Assembly (NCBI RefSeq): GCF_037893015.1
Contig: NC_133658.1
Coordinates: 14,641,561 to 14,705,560, forward strand
Reading direction: 5' to 3'
Source of the DNA: Macrotis lagotis
Taxonomy: Eukaryota > Chordata > Mammalia > Peramelemorphia > Peramelidae
Length of the DNA stretch: 64,000 bases
Part shown: positions 24,301-37,775 of the stretch, one piece after another
Numbering within the stretch: position 1 is the stretch's first letter
Layout of the letters: each line of letters begins with the position of its first letter
The notes under the pieces: model-generated
Database searches by the model: none
The model's input: the letters and a program-made list of their open reading frames with translations, nothing else
Told to the model about the DNA's origin: nothing
Program-made: the position numbers and the translations under genes

Positions 24301-24790
24301 TCATGGCATATTATCCTGGTGAAAACTTCTTATGGTCTCATTGCTAAAATTTTATTTAAGATTTTTGCAATAGGGGTGGCTAGGTGATGCAGTGTAGAAC
24401 ACCGGCCAAGAATCAGGAGTACCTGAGTTCAAATTTAGCCACAAACACTTAATAATTAATCTAGCTGTGTGGCCTTGGGCAAGCCACTTAACCCCATTAC
24501 CTTACAAAAACTAAAAGAAAAAGATTTTTGCATTAATATTCATTAGGTAGATTGGTCTGTAATTTTCTTTGTCTGTTTCAGTTCTTCCTGGTTTACATAG
24601 CAGCACCATATTGTTACCATAAAAGGTAATTGGCAGAACTCTATCTCTAATTTTTTTTTAATAGTTTAGGTAGAATAGTAATTAATTGTTCCTTAAATGT
24701 TTGGTAAATTCACTCCCCTTAGTCCTATGTGCTCTCATCTTTTTTCATATAGGAAAGGGAGCTTTATTATCCAAAATTTTATAGCAACTA
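24301..24790 (-). mobile_element. L1 RT fragment (antisense), split by a SINE
   Basis: The complement of RT finger codons: 'attcattaggtagattggtctgtaat' near 24540 and 'ggtttacatagcagcaccatattg' near 24590. A SINE interrupts it at 24370-24521. The next piece, from 24790, repeats the same RT region, so two L1 fragments abut. Confidence 0.7.
24370..24521 (+). mobile_element. WSINE1-like SINE with 11-bp TSD
   Basis: 'gggtggctaggtgatgcag' to 'ccttacaaaaactaaaagaaaa'. TSD agatttttgca at 24359-24369 and 24522-24532. B box region 'gagttcaaattt' at 24427. A few bases are lost before 'gtagaacaccgg'. Confidence 0.9.
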
Positions 24791-26222
24791 TGGAAATAAT
24801 TGAGATTTCTATTAGTTTTGTTATTGATATTCCCATTTATGCTGATAGTTTTACTAATATTGCACCATTCCTGCATTCCTGGTATAAATCCTACTTGATC
24901 ATAATTTATTAGCCTAGTGATAACTTGCCCTTGTTCATATTTATTTTAAATGTTTGCATCCATATTCATTAGGGAAATTGGTCTATAATTTGCTTTCTCT
25001 GTTTTGACTCTTCCTGGTTTAGGCATTAGCACCATATTGATACAATATAAGGAATTTGGAAGAACACCTTCTTCATATATTTTTCAAATGTTTTATATGA
25101 AATTGAAATGTAAATATTTGATCACCTGTGAATCTATCCAGCCTTGTAGATTTTTCTTAGGGAGTTGATTGATAGCTTCTTCAAATTGTTTTTCCAAGAT
25201 GGGGTTATTTAAGTATTTAATTTCCTCTTCTTTTGATCTGGGTGATTTATATTTTCTGTAAATATTTATCCATTTCACTTAGATTTTCAAAATCATTGAC
25301 CTGCAGTTGAACAAAATAGCTCCTAATTATTATTTTTATTTTAACCTCATTTCTGTTAAACTGACTTTTCTTTTTTTATACTGGTAATTTATTTTCTTCT
25401 TTCTTTTTAAATCAAATTAATGGTTTATCTATTTTATTAGTTTTTTCAAAACCAATTCTTAGTTTTATTTATTAGTACAATTTTTTTTAATTTTCAATTT
25501 TATTAATTCCTCCTTTGATTTTTCAGAATTTCTAATTTAGTATTTAAATAGGATTTTTTAATTTGTTCTTTCTCTAGGTATTTTAGTATTATGTCCAATT
25601 TAGAGATCTCCTCTTTATTTTATTCATGCCTTTAGAGATTTAACATTTTCCCTCATAGCTGCTTAGGTTGTGTCACACAACTTCTGTTATGTAGTCTCCT
25701 TATTATCACTGTCTTAGAAGAAGTTATTAAATATTTTTAGGCTTTATTGTTTGATTCACTTATTCTTTAAAAATAAGTTATTTAGTTTATAATTAATTTT
25801 AGATATATTTATCCATAGTCCTTTTTGTACGTGATTTTTATTAAATCATTTTCTGAAAAGGATGAATTGAATATTTCCGTCATTCTGCATTTGATTATGC
25901 AGTTTTGATGTACTAATGTATGGTCAGTTTTTGTGTACATATATGCCATGTATAACAGAAAAAAGGTATATTCCTTTTCATACAATTTAATTTTCTTCAG
26001 ACATCTAGCTTAATCAAATTTTTCTAATATTCTATTTCTCTCCTTAACTTCCATTTTGTTTATTTTATGTTTAGATTTATCTAATTCTGAGAGAGGGATC
26101 TTGTGGTCACGCTCCAGTATTGTTCTGCTTTCTCTATATTCCTGTAACTTTAAAAATTTGTGTGGTATACCACTTGGAGAATACATATTTATTTTTGAAT
26201 TTACTTCATTTTCAATTTAGGA

Positions 26223-26298
<76 letters not shown>

Positions 26299-26580
26299 TC
26301 CTTATCCCTTTTATTGAAATCTTCTTTTATAAATGCTTTGTCTGAGATTAGAATTACTACACCAGGATGTTTGACTTCAAATGAAGCATAATATGCTCTG
26401 TATCAGTTTTTTACCTTTACTATTTGTCTATCTCTATACTTCATATGTATTTCTTGTATATAGCATATTTTAGGATTCTGATTTTTAATCTATACTGCTA
26501 TCACGTCCCATGTTACATAAGACTTCATTCTATAAACATTCACTGTCATAAGTTCTATTTCTTTATCATCCTCCCTGCTA
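24791..26580 (-). mobile_element. L1 ORF2 (antisense): RT, linker and endonuclease
   Basis: Leftward reading order is endonuclease, linker, RT. RT: the complement of DxDKAF-region and finger codons at 24800-25080, with a short intact stretch ILEKQFEEAINQLPKKNLQG at about 25209-25150. The linker, rich in K/N/I codons, spans 25300-25620. Endonuclease blocks lie at 25800-26500, interrupted by a compound microsatellite at 26223-26299. Many stops. Confidence 0.75.
26223..26299. repeat. (AT)n(AC)n(AT)n compound microsatellite
   Basis: An AC core of about 20 units has AT runs on both sides. It lies inside antisense L1 endonuclease sequence. Confidence 0.97.
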
Positions 26581-27085
26581 TCTCCCTTCCTTTTGTACCT
26601 TTTTATTTCTTCCCTTCACCCCATGCCTCCTCCACAATATTTTTTTCCTTTTAAATACCAATGTCATCAATATCTCCCCCTCTTTCCTTCCCTGTTGCCC
26701 CTTTCCCCCCTTCTTCCTTCCCTCCTTTCTATTAATTCCTCCTTCCCTTCCCTCCCTCATCTCCTAATACCTGAAGGGTAAGATGAATTTCTAAACACAA
26801 TTAAGTGTATCTGTCATTCCCTCTTTAAGCCAAATCTAATGACATTAAGATTCAAGAAGTTCACTCCTCTCCCTTCTTTCCCTCTGCTGCAATAGGTCTT
26901 TTGTGCCTCTTTACCCCCTCCTGCCTCCTTCCTCAGTCTGATTACAAATCCCCCCTTTTTTAAAATTTAGATTTTTTTGGAACCATTCTATCAAAATCAT
27001 CTTATGATATGCTTTCAGCCTAAAAATACACCCTTTAATAGAGTTTTGGTTCTCTAGAACTTTGAGAAATTTCCTCCCAGGGTTC
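26581..27085 (-). mobile_element. L1 inter-ORF region (antisense)
   Basis: A strongly pyrimidine-biased plus strand (26575-26765), then 'taaacacaattaagtgtatctgtcattccc' near 26792, a marker of the spacer between ORF1 and ORF2 in these L1s. Confidence 0.7.
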
Positions 27086-28440
<1,355 letters not shown>

Positions 28441-29500
28441 GCTATACTCTGATAAGCTTCTAGATCCTGTCTTTCCATTTTTTAATGTTTTTTATCTCCT
28501 ATTTTGTACAATAACAGTTATCCTTTCCATTGACCTGACAATTTAACTATTACTTGTTCATCTGACTGGTTTATCACCTAACCTTTTATGTGTAAAAACT
28601 TTACACATTTCAAACTTATTTTGATATAGGATGTGAGATGTAAGCCTATGCCTAGTTTCTGCCATAGTATTTTCCAGTTTTCCCAGCAGTGTTTTGTTAA
28701 AGAGTTGTTATCCCAGAAACTAGGATTTCTGAATTTTTCTTGGCATTTGACTCCCAAGTATTTTGTTTTCTACACTTACTTTAGATTTAATTTCTCTATA
28801 TCCTTGCTATTGCACTTTGTTGGTAATATATAGAAATGCTGAAGATTTATGTGGGTTTATTTTATATCCTGCAACTTTGCTAAAATTACTGATTTTTTTC
28901 AAATAGTTTTTAGTTGATTTCCTAGCAATCTCTACACGATTGTGTCATTTGCAAATATAGAGTTTTGTTTTCTTACTGCCTATGCTAAATTTTCCAATTA
29001 CTTTTTCTTCTCTTTATTGCTAAAACCAACATTTCTAATACAATAGTAAATAATACTGTGATAAAGGGAAATCTGGTTTCTGTCAAATCTTATTACAATT
29101 GCTTTTAGCTTGTTCTCATTACACATACTGCTAACTGATGGTTTTAGATAGATGCCATTTATGATTTTTAAGTAAAACATGATTTACTTCTATATTCTCA
29201 AGTGTTTTTAAAATGAAAAAAATTTGCATTTTGTCATAAGCTTTTTAAGCAACTATTGATATAATTATAAGATTTCTCTTAGTTATGTTATTGATATGAT
29301 CAATTATACTGATTATTTTCTTATAATTAACCAACCGTGCATTCTTGGTATAAATCCTATACAATCATAATATATCTTCCAATATTAACTAACTGTAATC
29401 ATTTTGCTAATATTATATTTAAAATTTATATCAATGTGTATTATGGAAATTAATCTTTAATTTTATTTCTTTTTTGACTCTTATTTTCTATAAATGCATT
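28441..29500 (-). mobile_element. L1 ORF2 middle/C-terminal fragment (antisense)
   Basis: 'ttttgatataggatgtgagatg' at 28619 and 'cctagtttctgccatagtattttccag' at 28650 parallel the antisense L1 text at 46.65 kb. It continues to RT palm and finger complement ('gcattcttggtataaatcctat' 29339). It is truncated at both ends. Confidence 0.75.
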
Positions 29501-31343
29501 TATATGTGCATGCAGCTATATGTGACTATGCAAATACATTTGCCTTAGATATCTTCTTTAGCAACTTTCATCTATTTTATATAATTTTCCCTTCCATAAC
29601 CAAGTAGAATATTTCCTCTTTCATAAGAGAACTTTCAAAGACTTGAAAGAGGTATCATAAAAATCATCATTGTTTCTTTGCCAGGTCCTTAAATGGCCAC
29701 CAAAGACCAACAAATTCATCTCTTTAAAAATCAGAATGACCTTAAGACCATCTCTGTTGTTTCAAAGGACTTCTCCAAATATGAAATCCACATATGAAGA
29801 CAATAATAAAGAAATTGCTGGAACACAGTTTAAATAAACTCTTCTTTCAGGTGCTGTACATGTAGCTTCTATACCAAATATTGTAAGTTTTCATTAACTT
29901 TCTTGTCTGATTTTTTATAATTATCTCATACTTAGCTTGAAGATAATTAAAATTCTCAAACTTTTTTCACCAAGAATTTGAATTCTAGCTAAACTTTACA
30001 CAAGATCTTATAAAATATTTTAGCTATGCCTATATCTTGACAATTATCTACATTCAACTTGTACTTGTTAGTCACTATTCCCATTTCCAGATTTTTTCTC
30101 AAATCCTGATATAATATGCCAAGACTTATAACATCTACAATTGCAAGACTATGAAAAGGATAAATTACATAATAATTAGAAAGTGCCTTGCACATAGTAA
30201 GCACTATATAAAAGCTATCTATTATGGTTATTATCATTTTCATGATAATCATCATCATCATCATAATCATCATCATCATTATTTTTATTACCACTACATT
30301 TCTCTGATATTTCTGTTTAGTAGTCAATATCACAGCCCATCTTTTCTTTCAAATAAAATAAACAAAAAAGAGTTTATTTTGTCAGTTTTTCTTGATGAGT
30401 CTATTTTGCACATGATTTTTTTTCTTGATGCTCTCCAACCATCCATTTAATAATATATATTTAGGTTTTTGCCAAGGAATCAAAATTAAATTTAAAGATT
30501 TGAGTACATAAATCATTTTGTTTCCATTTCTTTATTTGAGAGATCATTTGACTTTTTTTGTTTCTGAGTCACCTCTTTTGTTCTTACTGATCTATGACAA
30601 ATCAATCACACAGACTCAGGAATCATGCCTACTATTTGTTTCTGATCAAGTATTCATCTAATCTTAATTTATATTATTAGAAATTTGTGTACAGTGCCTT
30701 ACTGTCCAAAGACCAGAGTAAACACAGTTAAAGTAAGCAATAAGTGGTTTTGCTTTCTCTCCATCATCACCATCATCATTAACATTTCAAAATATCAGTC
30801 AATTAATGAATTATTTTTTCCAGGAACTTTCAAGTTTCAGAAATGTGGTGTATGTACAATGAATAGATGAACACTAAAAGAAAATTGATCATCTCCATCT
30901 CTTCTGCCAAGCAACCTTCTTAAAATAGAATGTCATAGTCACTTCCAATCATTCATGGATATCCATCTTTTGTGCCCAGTACAGAGAGGCTTAGTCATCA
31001 ATTATTGAGATAAAGGGAGTTTCTTTCTAAAATGATGACTCGCTACCCACAAAACATGGAGTTCACAAAACTCTAGTAGACTTAGAATTGTCCTGTTGGT
31101 TGATTACTCATAGTACCTCTAATCTTAAAACTGAGGTAACGTGCCAATGAAAACAAGAAAGATTAGAGGTGATAAGGGCAAGTAAGAGACATAACAAGGT
31201 ATAAACTGGAAATGATCAAAGCATGAAGCAATGGAAAGTAGACAGTATTGGTCTAAGCAGTACAAGTGATTTCACTGGACTGCCAGATAGAGAGATGGTG
31301 ATCAACTATTGTGGTCTAAGAATTGGGTAAAAATACCTTGTGG
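29501..31343. other. Mainly unassigned DNA with a MIR tail and (ATC)n
   Basis: A short MIR/L2-type 3' end, 'gtgccttgcacatagtaagcactatataaaagct', is at 30182-30215, followed by an (ATC)n run at about 30246-30290. The rest has no recognised repeat and no convincing gene. The Asp/His-rich frames across the ATC run are artefacts. Confidence 0.4.
30246..30290. repeat. Imperfect (ATC)n microsatellite
   Basis: Trinucleotide run with interruptions, growing from the tail of the MIR-like fragment. Confidence 0.85.
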
Positions 31344-31493
31344 GGGCAGCTAGGTGGCACAGTGGATAGAGCACCAGTCCTGAAGGCAGGAGTACCTGAG
31401 TTCAAATCTGGCCGCAGACACTTAATAATTACCCAGCTATGTGGCCTTGGGCTACCCATTTAACCCCATTTGCCCTGAAAAAACTTAAAAAAA
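31344..31493 (+). mobile_element. WSINE1-like SINE with about 13-bp TSD
   Basis: Begins gggcagctaggtggcacag; B box region gagttcaaatc at 31399; A-rich end. aaataccttgtgg (31331-31343) and aaatacatcgtgg (31494-31506) flank it, with two mismatches. Confidence 0.92.
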
Positions 31494-31506
31494 AAATACA
31501 TCGTGG

Positions 31507-32626
31507 CCTGATGGAGGGATGGGAAATGAGATAAAAACTATTAATCTATGATTTTCAAGGGGAGAAATGTTGACTAACATAAATTTGAGTCTTTGTCTCC
31601 CCTTTTCATACATGGGATAAACATTATCAGGAATTGAACTTGGGACTAGAACTACAATGAAAAAATAGAGAGAAAAACTGCAAATTATGTATACTTGACA
31701 ATGAATAAGAAACCAAGTTACTCCCAGGAAAAAAAATGCAAACCAGTATATTCCCAGAAACAAGCAAACTATTTTGTTTGGAAACTTTGTTTTCCTTTTG
31801 AATGTAACACATTCAGTGTTGAAATGGAACTCTATGCCCTAAAAAGGGATCAAAATACTATACAAACTGTGTCCACATGAAGGAAGACAGAGTGATAACA
31901 GTCTCCAGAGTCATTAAAGTTTTAGTCTACCTTACCTAATGATTAGATGTACATCATCAACCATTCATCTTTCCACTTTTTATTTCCAGTACTTTTGCAA
32001 AAACTTCCTTCTATGACTGAAAATGCCTTATGGCATTCATTGGACCTACTGGAATTATTTTTTCTTTCAAGGGTTAGTTAAAAACTTCCATGAATCCACC
32101 TTTGATTCTTTAATGGCTCATTTCTCCCCGGTTATATCTGTTAGGCTTTTCTATCTGACTTTATTTATATATTTAAGCTTCTTTTAGCTTGCAGTAGATT
32201 TGTCTCCATGATTCATTCCCCTAAAGATCTTTATTTTTTATCACGACATACATGATTTTATGTATATGTAGTTCTAGCATGTAGTATATGACTTCATACA
32301 TAGTAATACACAAATAGGTATTTATGTAGAATCATTGTCCTTGTTCATTGCTAGTAGCTAGGGGCTTATTTTCCTAGACAGAAAAAGACTGAAGAAATAC
32401 AAACTTTAAGAAGCCATCTGCTGCCGCATTCCAGAGAATAATTGCTTTACCTTTCATAGGTGTAATCATTTCATTTCCTCATAAAATGCAAGATAATAAT
32501 ATTAAAATGGCAAAAATGCAATGGTGAAAACAAAAAAAAAATGTTATGGAACTAAAGCAAGGCAACCTTAGGTTCTAAAAAGATGAGAGAATTTGATGTT
32601 TGAAGACCTTATATGAATTTTGCCTT

Positions 32627-32670
<44 letters not shown>

Positions 32671-32849
32671 GTGATCATAATAAAACTCTCAATCTGTCTC
32701 TGACATGCTTCAGTTTTTCTTCTAAGGAAAAAAACTTGCCCTTAATTTCAATTATCTTTTGATTTCTTTCTTAATAACCCAACAGCTTATGATGAATGGA
32801 GCAACTATTTTGTTATTATTTCTCGAATAATTTGCACTTCTTCATAGAG
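31507..32849. other. Unassigned DNA; possible L2 remnant; (TG)n
   Basis: A faint L2-like 3' pattern may exist at about 32060-32250. (TG)n lies at 32631-32665. No supported gene. Confidence 0.3.
32631..32665. repeat. (TG)n microsatellite
   Basis: About 17 TG units. Confidence 0.95.
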
Positions 32850-33170
32850 TTAATTAATTTAAGCCTCTTTTGATTGGAGCATAGACGTGTATTACTGTGA
32901 TACTGAACAATTTGCCTTTCAGTTCTTTTAAGTTCAATGAAACCCATGATGTCTTTGTTTGATCTTTCCATCCCTTATTGTACCACATCTCCTTTTCCTT
33001 GTTCATATATCTTGCATTCTTGATTACTATGTGATACGCACATACAAAGTTGAGCCTTTTGTGTTTTATTTTGACCCAGCACTTCATCAGTCTTTCAGCA
33101 ACTTGAAGTCAACTTCTCTTCATCGGTAGTGTGTTGGAAACAATCTGACCTGAAAGTCTTACCTTACAAT
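32850..33170 (-). mobile_element. BovB/RTE LINE endonuclease N-terminal fragment
   Basis: Minus-strand reading gives AYHIVIKNARYMNKEK and, later, LKGKLFSITVIHVYAPI. These match the start and the ITVIQVYAPT block of BovB-type RTE endonuclease domains, with the middle deleted. This RTE lineage differs from the one at 1-2450. Highly decayed, 5' region only. Confidence 0.65.
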
Positions 33171-33221
33171 GTAATGCATCCATACATATAAGTTTATAAA
33201 TATATATGTATGAGTATGTCA

Positions 33222-33228
<7 letters not shown>

Positions 33229-33319
<91 letters not shown>
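33229..33319. repeat. (CT)n(AT)n compound microsatellite
   Basis: About 20 CT units are followed by about 24 AT units, directly upstream of a sense L1 RT fragment. Confidence 0.97.
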
Positions 33320-33320
<1 letters not shown>

Positions 33321-34372
33321 CATTCCTATTAAAAACACCTGTAGATTTGTAGGAATAATTGAAGTTTTTCATAAAATTATAAGCAGTATCAATCTAAAAT
33401 CAATATCAAGGATTAATGGGGATAAACTAACAATAAGATCAGGGGTGAAACACAAATACCCATTATCACCACTATTAATAAGCATTGTATTGGAAATTTT
33501 AGCTTTAACAATGAGACAAGGAAAAGAAATTAAAGGCATTAGAATAGTTAAGGATGAAATAAAGTTTACTCTACCCAGATGACAGGATGATGTACTTAAT
33601 GAATTCTAGAGAATGAGCACTTAGCAAATTTCACAAATTTGCAGTATCATCAGCATTTCAGTTATCTTATCAATACTCAGAAACAAGATATAGAAAGAGA
33701 AATTTCAGTTAAAATAATTGTAGAAAACATAAACATACCTCACAAGAAAAACTCAGAAACAATATGATCAAAATTACAGAACACTTTTCACATAAAGTCA
33801 AGCCTAAACAATTGTAAAATTAATAATTGCTCATGGTTAGGACAAGCTAATATAATAAAAATCATAATTCTTCCAAAATTACTTATACAGTGTCATACCA
33901 ATAAAATTTCCATAAAAGTGTTTTTAAAAGCTAAAAAAAAATAACATTCTTTTTGAAGGAGCAAAATATCAAGCACTCAAGGGAATTAATGAAAAACAAT
34001 GCCAAGGAAAGTGAACCAGAAGAAAATTTTCCCTATATTATGAAATCTTAAAACTATATTGCAAAGTGACAGTTATTAAAACTGCCTGCCTAAGAAATAG
34101 TGAAATATCTATGGTGATATATGGTTTGATAAACCAAAAATCTCTAACCTGGGAACCAAAAACCTGGGAAAGAATTAAATATCTGAAAGAAACTGTTGGG
34201 AAAACAGGAAAGTAGTATGGCAAAAACTTGGCATTTACCAAAATCTCATACCCTATAAAACAAACAGAGTAGAAATGTGTAGAGGATTTAGTCATAAAGG
34301 GTTTGAATATAAGTCAACTAAGAGAAGTTCATATGCTGTCAGATCTGTGCAATGGGGAGAAATTTATGTCCA
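33320..34372 (+). mobile_element. L1 ORF2 RT to C-terminal part (sense)
   Basis: Starts in the RT palm ('gcattcctattaaaaac'), continues with 'caataagatcaggggtgaaacac' (33431) and 'aagtttactctacccagatgac' (FADD region altered, 33562). It then passes through thumb and C-terminal blocks to 'gggatatagaacatgag' at 34378. The 3' end is missing. Confidence 0.8.
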
Positions 34373-34560
34373 AACAAGGGATATAGAACATGAGACTTGC
34401 AGGACAGAGCCAAGAAGGTGTGAAGCTAACATGCTCCCTGTACTTTTCCCTACCAAAGATAAATGAAGCTTGTGCACTGACATTCAAGCAACAGATCCCA
34501 CCAAGAAAAAGAGAAGATTCATAGAAATTTTCAAAAGTAAACATTCTGGAGGATCTTCAG
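34373..34560 (+). mobile_element. Probable L1 5' end (sense)
   Basis: 'acttgcaggacagagccaagaaggtgtg' resembles an L1 start with a degraded YY1-like core, followed by UTR-like text. At about 34560 it changes to inter-ORF sequence without ORF1. Confidence 0.45.
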
Positions 34561-36477
34561 TGCAGATCCGTCTCACATTAAAAACTTCAGAACCTCCCAG
34601 TACTTAGAGTCCTCTTAGATTCTTCTAGTTAATTAATCCAGGGTGGGACTTAATATTTACTTTAATTAACAAAGGGTTAAGTATCCTAGGTGGGGACAGG
34701 GGGAGGGTAAACTTTGGGAAAAACTAAGTTTGAGGGAAAGGGTACATACAAATAATTCATGAAATGATTTGTTTTTGCATGATACTTTGGCTCATCAGGA
34801 TTGTGTGTCCCTGGAGGATGTTTGAAAATGGAGTGAGGTAAAAAATGATTATAATTTTATATAATTCAAGACTCATGAAAAATGTCCTGCTAAAGAGACA
34901 GAAGAAGGGAAGGTAGATACTTAGTGACTCTGAGACAATAGTGGTTATTAAACAATCAAGCAATCAATATGTGATGCTACTTTGATATCAATTTGAACTC
35001 ATCAAGCAATTGATTAATGAAACTGTGATTGAAGATGATTAATAGTGCCTGAGGGATAACTAATGCCAAGTGAAGCATCACAAATATAGTTTTGAAGGGA
35101 AAGAGGAGAAGGTGTGAACACTGAATTAGTTCTATTCAACAGATTTGGCTCAGAAGGAGAATAAGATACATTCTCCCTTGGGTTTAAAAATCTTTCCTAC
35201 TCCACAGGGAAGAGGTGTATGAAGAAAGGGAAAGTTAAGGGAAAAAGGAAAGAAAAAGGTATGTGAAAATAAACTGAAAGTGAAATATCAAAGGAAAAGT
35301 TAAAGAGTAAAGGGAGTAAAACTTTGGTGAGGTGGAATAAGAGGAAAGGAAAGAGAAAAATATAAATGAAGAAAGATAGTATGGAGGGAAAAACATTGGT
35401 ACTGATAAGTGTAAATGTGAATGAACCAATACCAGAATGGATTAAAACTAGAATCCTATAATATATTGTTTACAAGAAAGACACCTAAAGCAGAGAGATA
35501 CACACAGGGTAATGGCAAAATGATGGAGCAAAATATATCATGCTTCAGCTGAAGTTAAAAAAAAATCAGGAGTAGCCATCTTGATCTCAGACAAAGTAAA
35601 AGCAAAAATAAATCTCATTGATAGTGATAAGGAAGGAAGCTGCACCTTCTTAAAAGGCACATTGTTAATGAAAGTATATTACTACTGAACACAGAATCCA
35701 AATTCTTAGAGGAAAAGCTGAGTGAATTACAAGGAGATATAGACAGCAAAACTTTAATAATTGGGGAACCTCAATCTCCCTCTTTTGGAAGCAGATAAAT
35801 CTAACCACAAAATAAATAGGAAAGAAATTAAGAAGGGGAATGAAATCTTAGAACACTTAGTCATGGTAGACATCTGGAGAAAACAATGGGAATAGAAAAG
35901 AACATAACATTTCTTGGCAGTACATGGCACCTATATCCAAATTGAACATGTACTAGGGTATAAAAACCAACTAATGAAATGTAGAAAGGCATAAATAATA
36001 ACTGCGCACATCTCAGACCACGATGCTAAAAATACATATGCAAAAGGGTCATGGAACGATAAACCAAAGCCTAATTGGAAAGGATATGACTTACTTAGAA
36101 ACAATGAAGGGATCAGACTGCAAGTAATAGAAATGATAAATAATTATATTCAAGAAAATGATACTAATAAAGGCATCATACCAATATTTATGGAATGTAA
36201 CCCAGGCAGTTTTGAGGGGAAAACTTTATATCTCTAAATGCCTTTGTGAATAAAACAGAAAAGAGAAGACAAATGAATTGAGTATACAACCAAAAAGCTG
36301 GAAAAAAGAACAAATGAAACACCAAATTAGAAATTCTGAAAATCAAGTGAGAGATTAATAAAATTGGAAGCAGGACCAGTGGTCCAATAAATAAAACTAA
36401 GAGTTGGTTTTATGAAAAAGTCAATAAAATAGATAAAATTTTGGTTAATCTAATTTTTAAAAAAAGAAAGAAGATAA
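34561..36477 (+). mobile_element. L1 inter-ORF and ORF2 endonuclease (sense)
   Basis: 'cagtacttagagtcctcttag' (34599) is the complement of text at 50.07 kb in the near-full-length antisense L1, so both are one subfamily. ORF2 starts near 35407 ('agtgtaaatgtgaatgaacc'). Endonuclease blocks run to about 36250 and the linker to 36477, where the sequence jumps to the ORF2 C-terminus. The RT is deleted. Confidence 0.75.
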
Positions 36478-37775
36478 CCAAATGGGTACATGATTTAGAC
36501 ATAAAGGGCAAACCATAGACAAATTAATAGAATAAGAAATACTCTATCTATCAAATCTATGGAAAGGGGACAAATTTATGACCCACCAAGAAATATTGCA
36601 CATTATAAACTGCAGAGTGAATGATTTTGACTATAATAAATTAAAGAGATTTTGCACTATTAAAATCAATGCTACCAATTTGGAGGAAAGCAGAAAACTA
36701 GGAAGCAATCTTCCCATTGAAGAGATCTGATAAAGGTCTCATTAACAAAATATATAGAGAATTGCTTCAAATTTATGAGGTTACATGTCATCCCCCAATT
36801 GATAAATGCTCAAAGAATATGAAAAGACAGTTTTCGAGTGAAGAAATCAAAGCTATATATAATCATATGAAAAAATCATCGATCAGATAAATGTAATTAA
36901 AACAACTCTAAGGTATTGCCTCACACTTATCGGATGGTTTAAGTGACAATAAGGGAAACTGAACAATGTTGGATTGATTATGGGAGGACTGAGATATTAT
37001 TACATTGCTGGTGGAATTGTGAAATGATCCAACAATTCTAGAGAATAATATGGAACTATACCCAAAGAGCAATAAAAATATTAATTCCCTTGGATCCAGC
37101 AATTCCAATTCTAGGCCTATAACTCAAAGAAATCATAAAAAATGGGAAAAGTCCCACATGTTCCAAAATTTTCATAGCAGCAATTTTGTAGTGGCAAAGA
37201 ACTGGAAATTGAAGTCATGCCCATCAATTGGAGAATAGCTAAACAAATCATGGAACATGGATACTAATGGAATATTATTGTTCTATAAGAGAGCATAAAT
37301 TGTCAGATTCTACAGAAGCATGGATCTGATGCTGAGAGAAGGGAGCAGAACCAAAAGAACAATGTACATATTAACAGCATTGCTATGTGATGATAATCAT
37401 TGTTGGACACAGATCTTCTCAGCAGTTCAGAGAACTAGGACAGCCCTATTAGATCTTCTATGGACAATGCTATCTTCATCCAGAGGAAGAAAAAATAAGC
37501 AAAGCCAAACAAAACAAAAACCTTCAGAATCTGATGAACCCTTTATTAAAAAATATCTCTTGCATGTCTTTCCCCTAATCCTAATTCCTCATGTTGAAAA
37601 TGACTAATCTGTTAATACGTTCATCAGCAATATGTACGTAATGTAAAACTGACCATTCCCTCTGAGAGGGGGGTAGTAGGGAGGGCAGAAGAAAATATTG
37701 TAACTTAAAAATATACATTTGTAAATGGATGAATATTGAAAATTTTCTTAGCATGTATTTGTAAATATAATATAT
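36478..37775 (+). mobile_element. L1 ORF2 C-terminus and 3' end, first copy (sense)
   Basis: 'atgggtacatgatttagacataaagg' starts the C-terminal region. 'gaactatacccaaagagcaataaa' is at 37051. The 3' UTR ends in A/T-rich sequence near 37690-37775. A 95-codon open stretch at 37320-37604 is L1 C-terminal or 3' UTR, not a gene. Confidence 0.75.
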
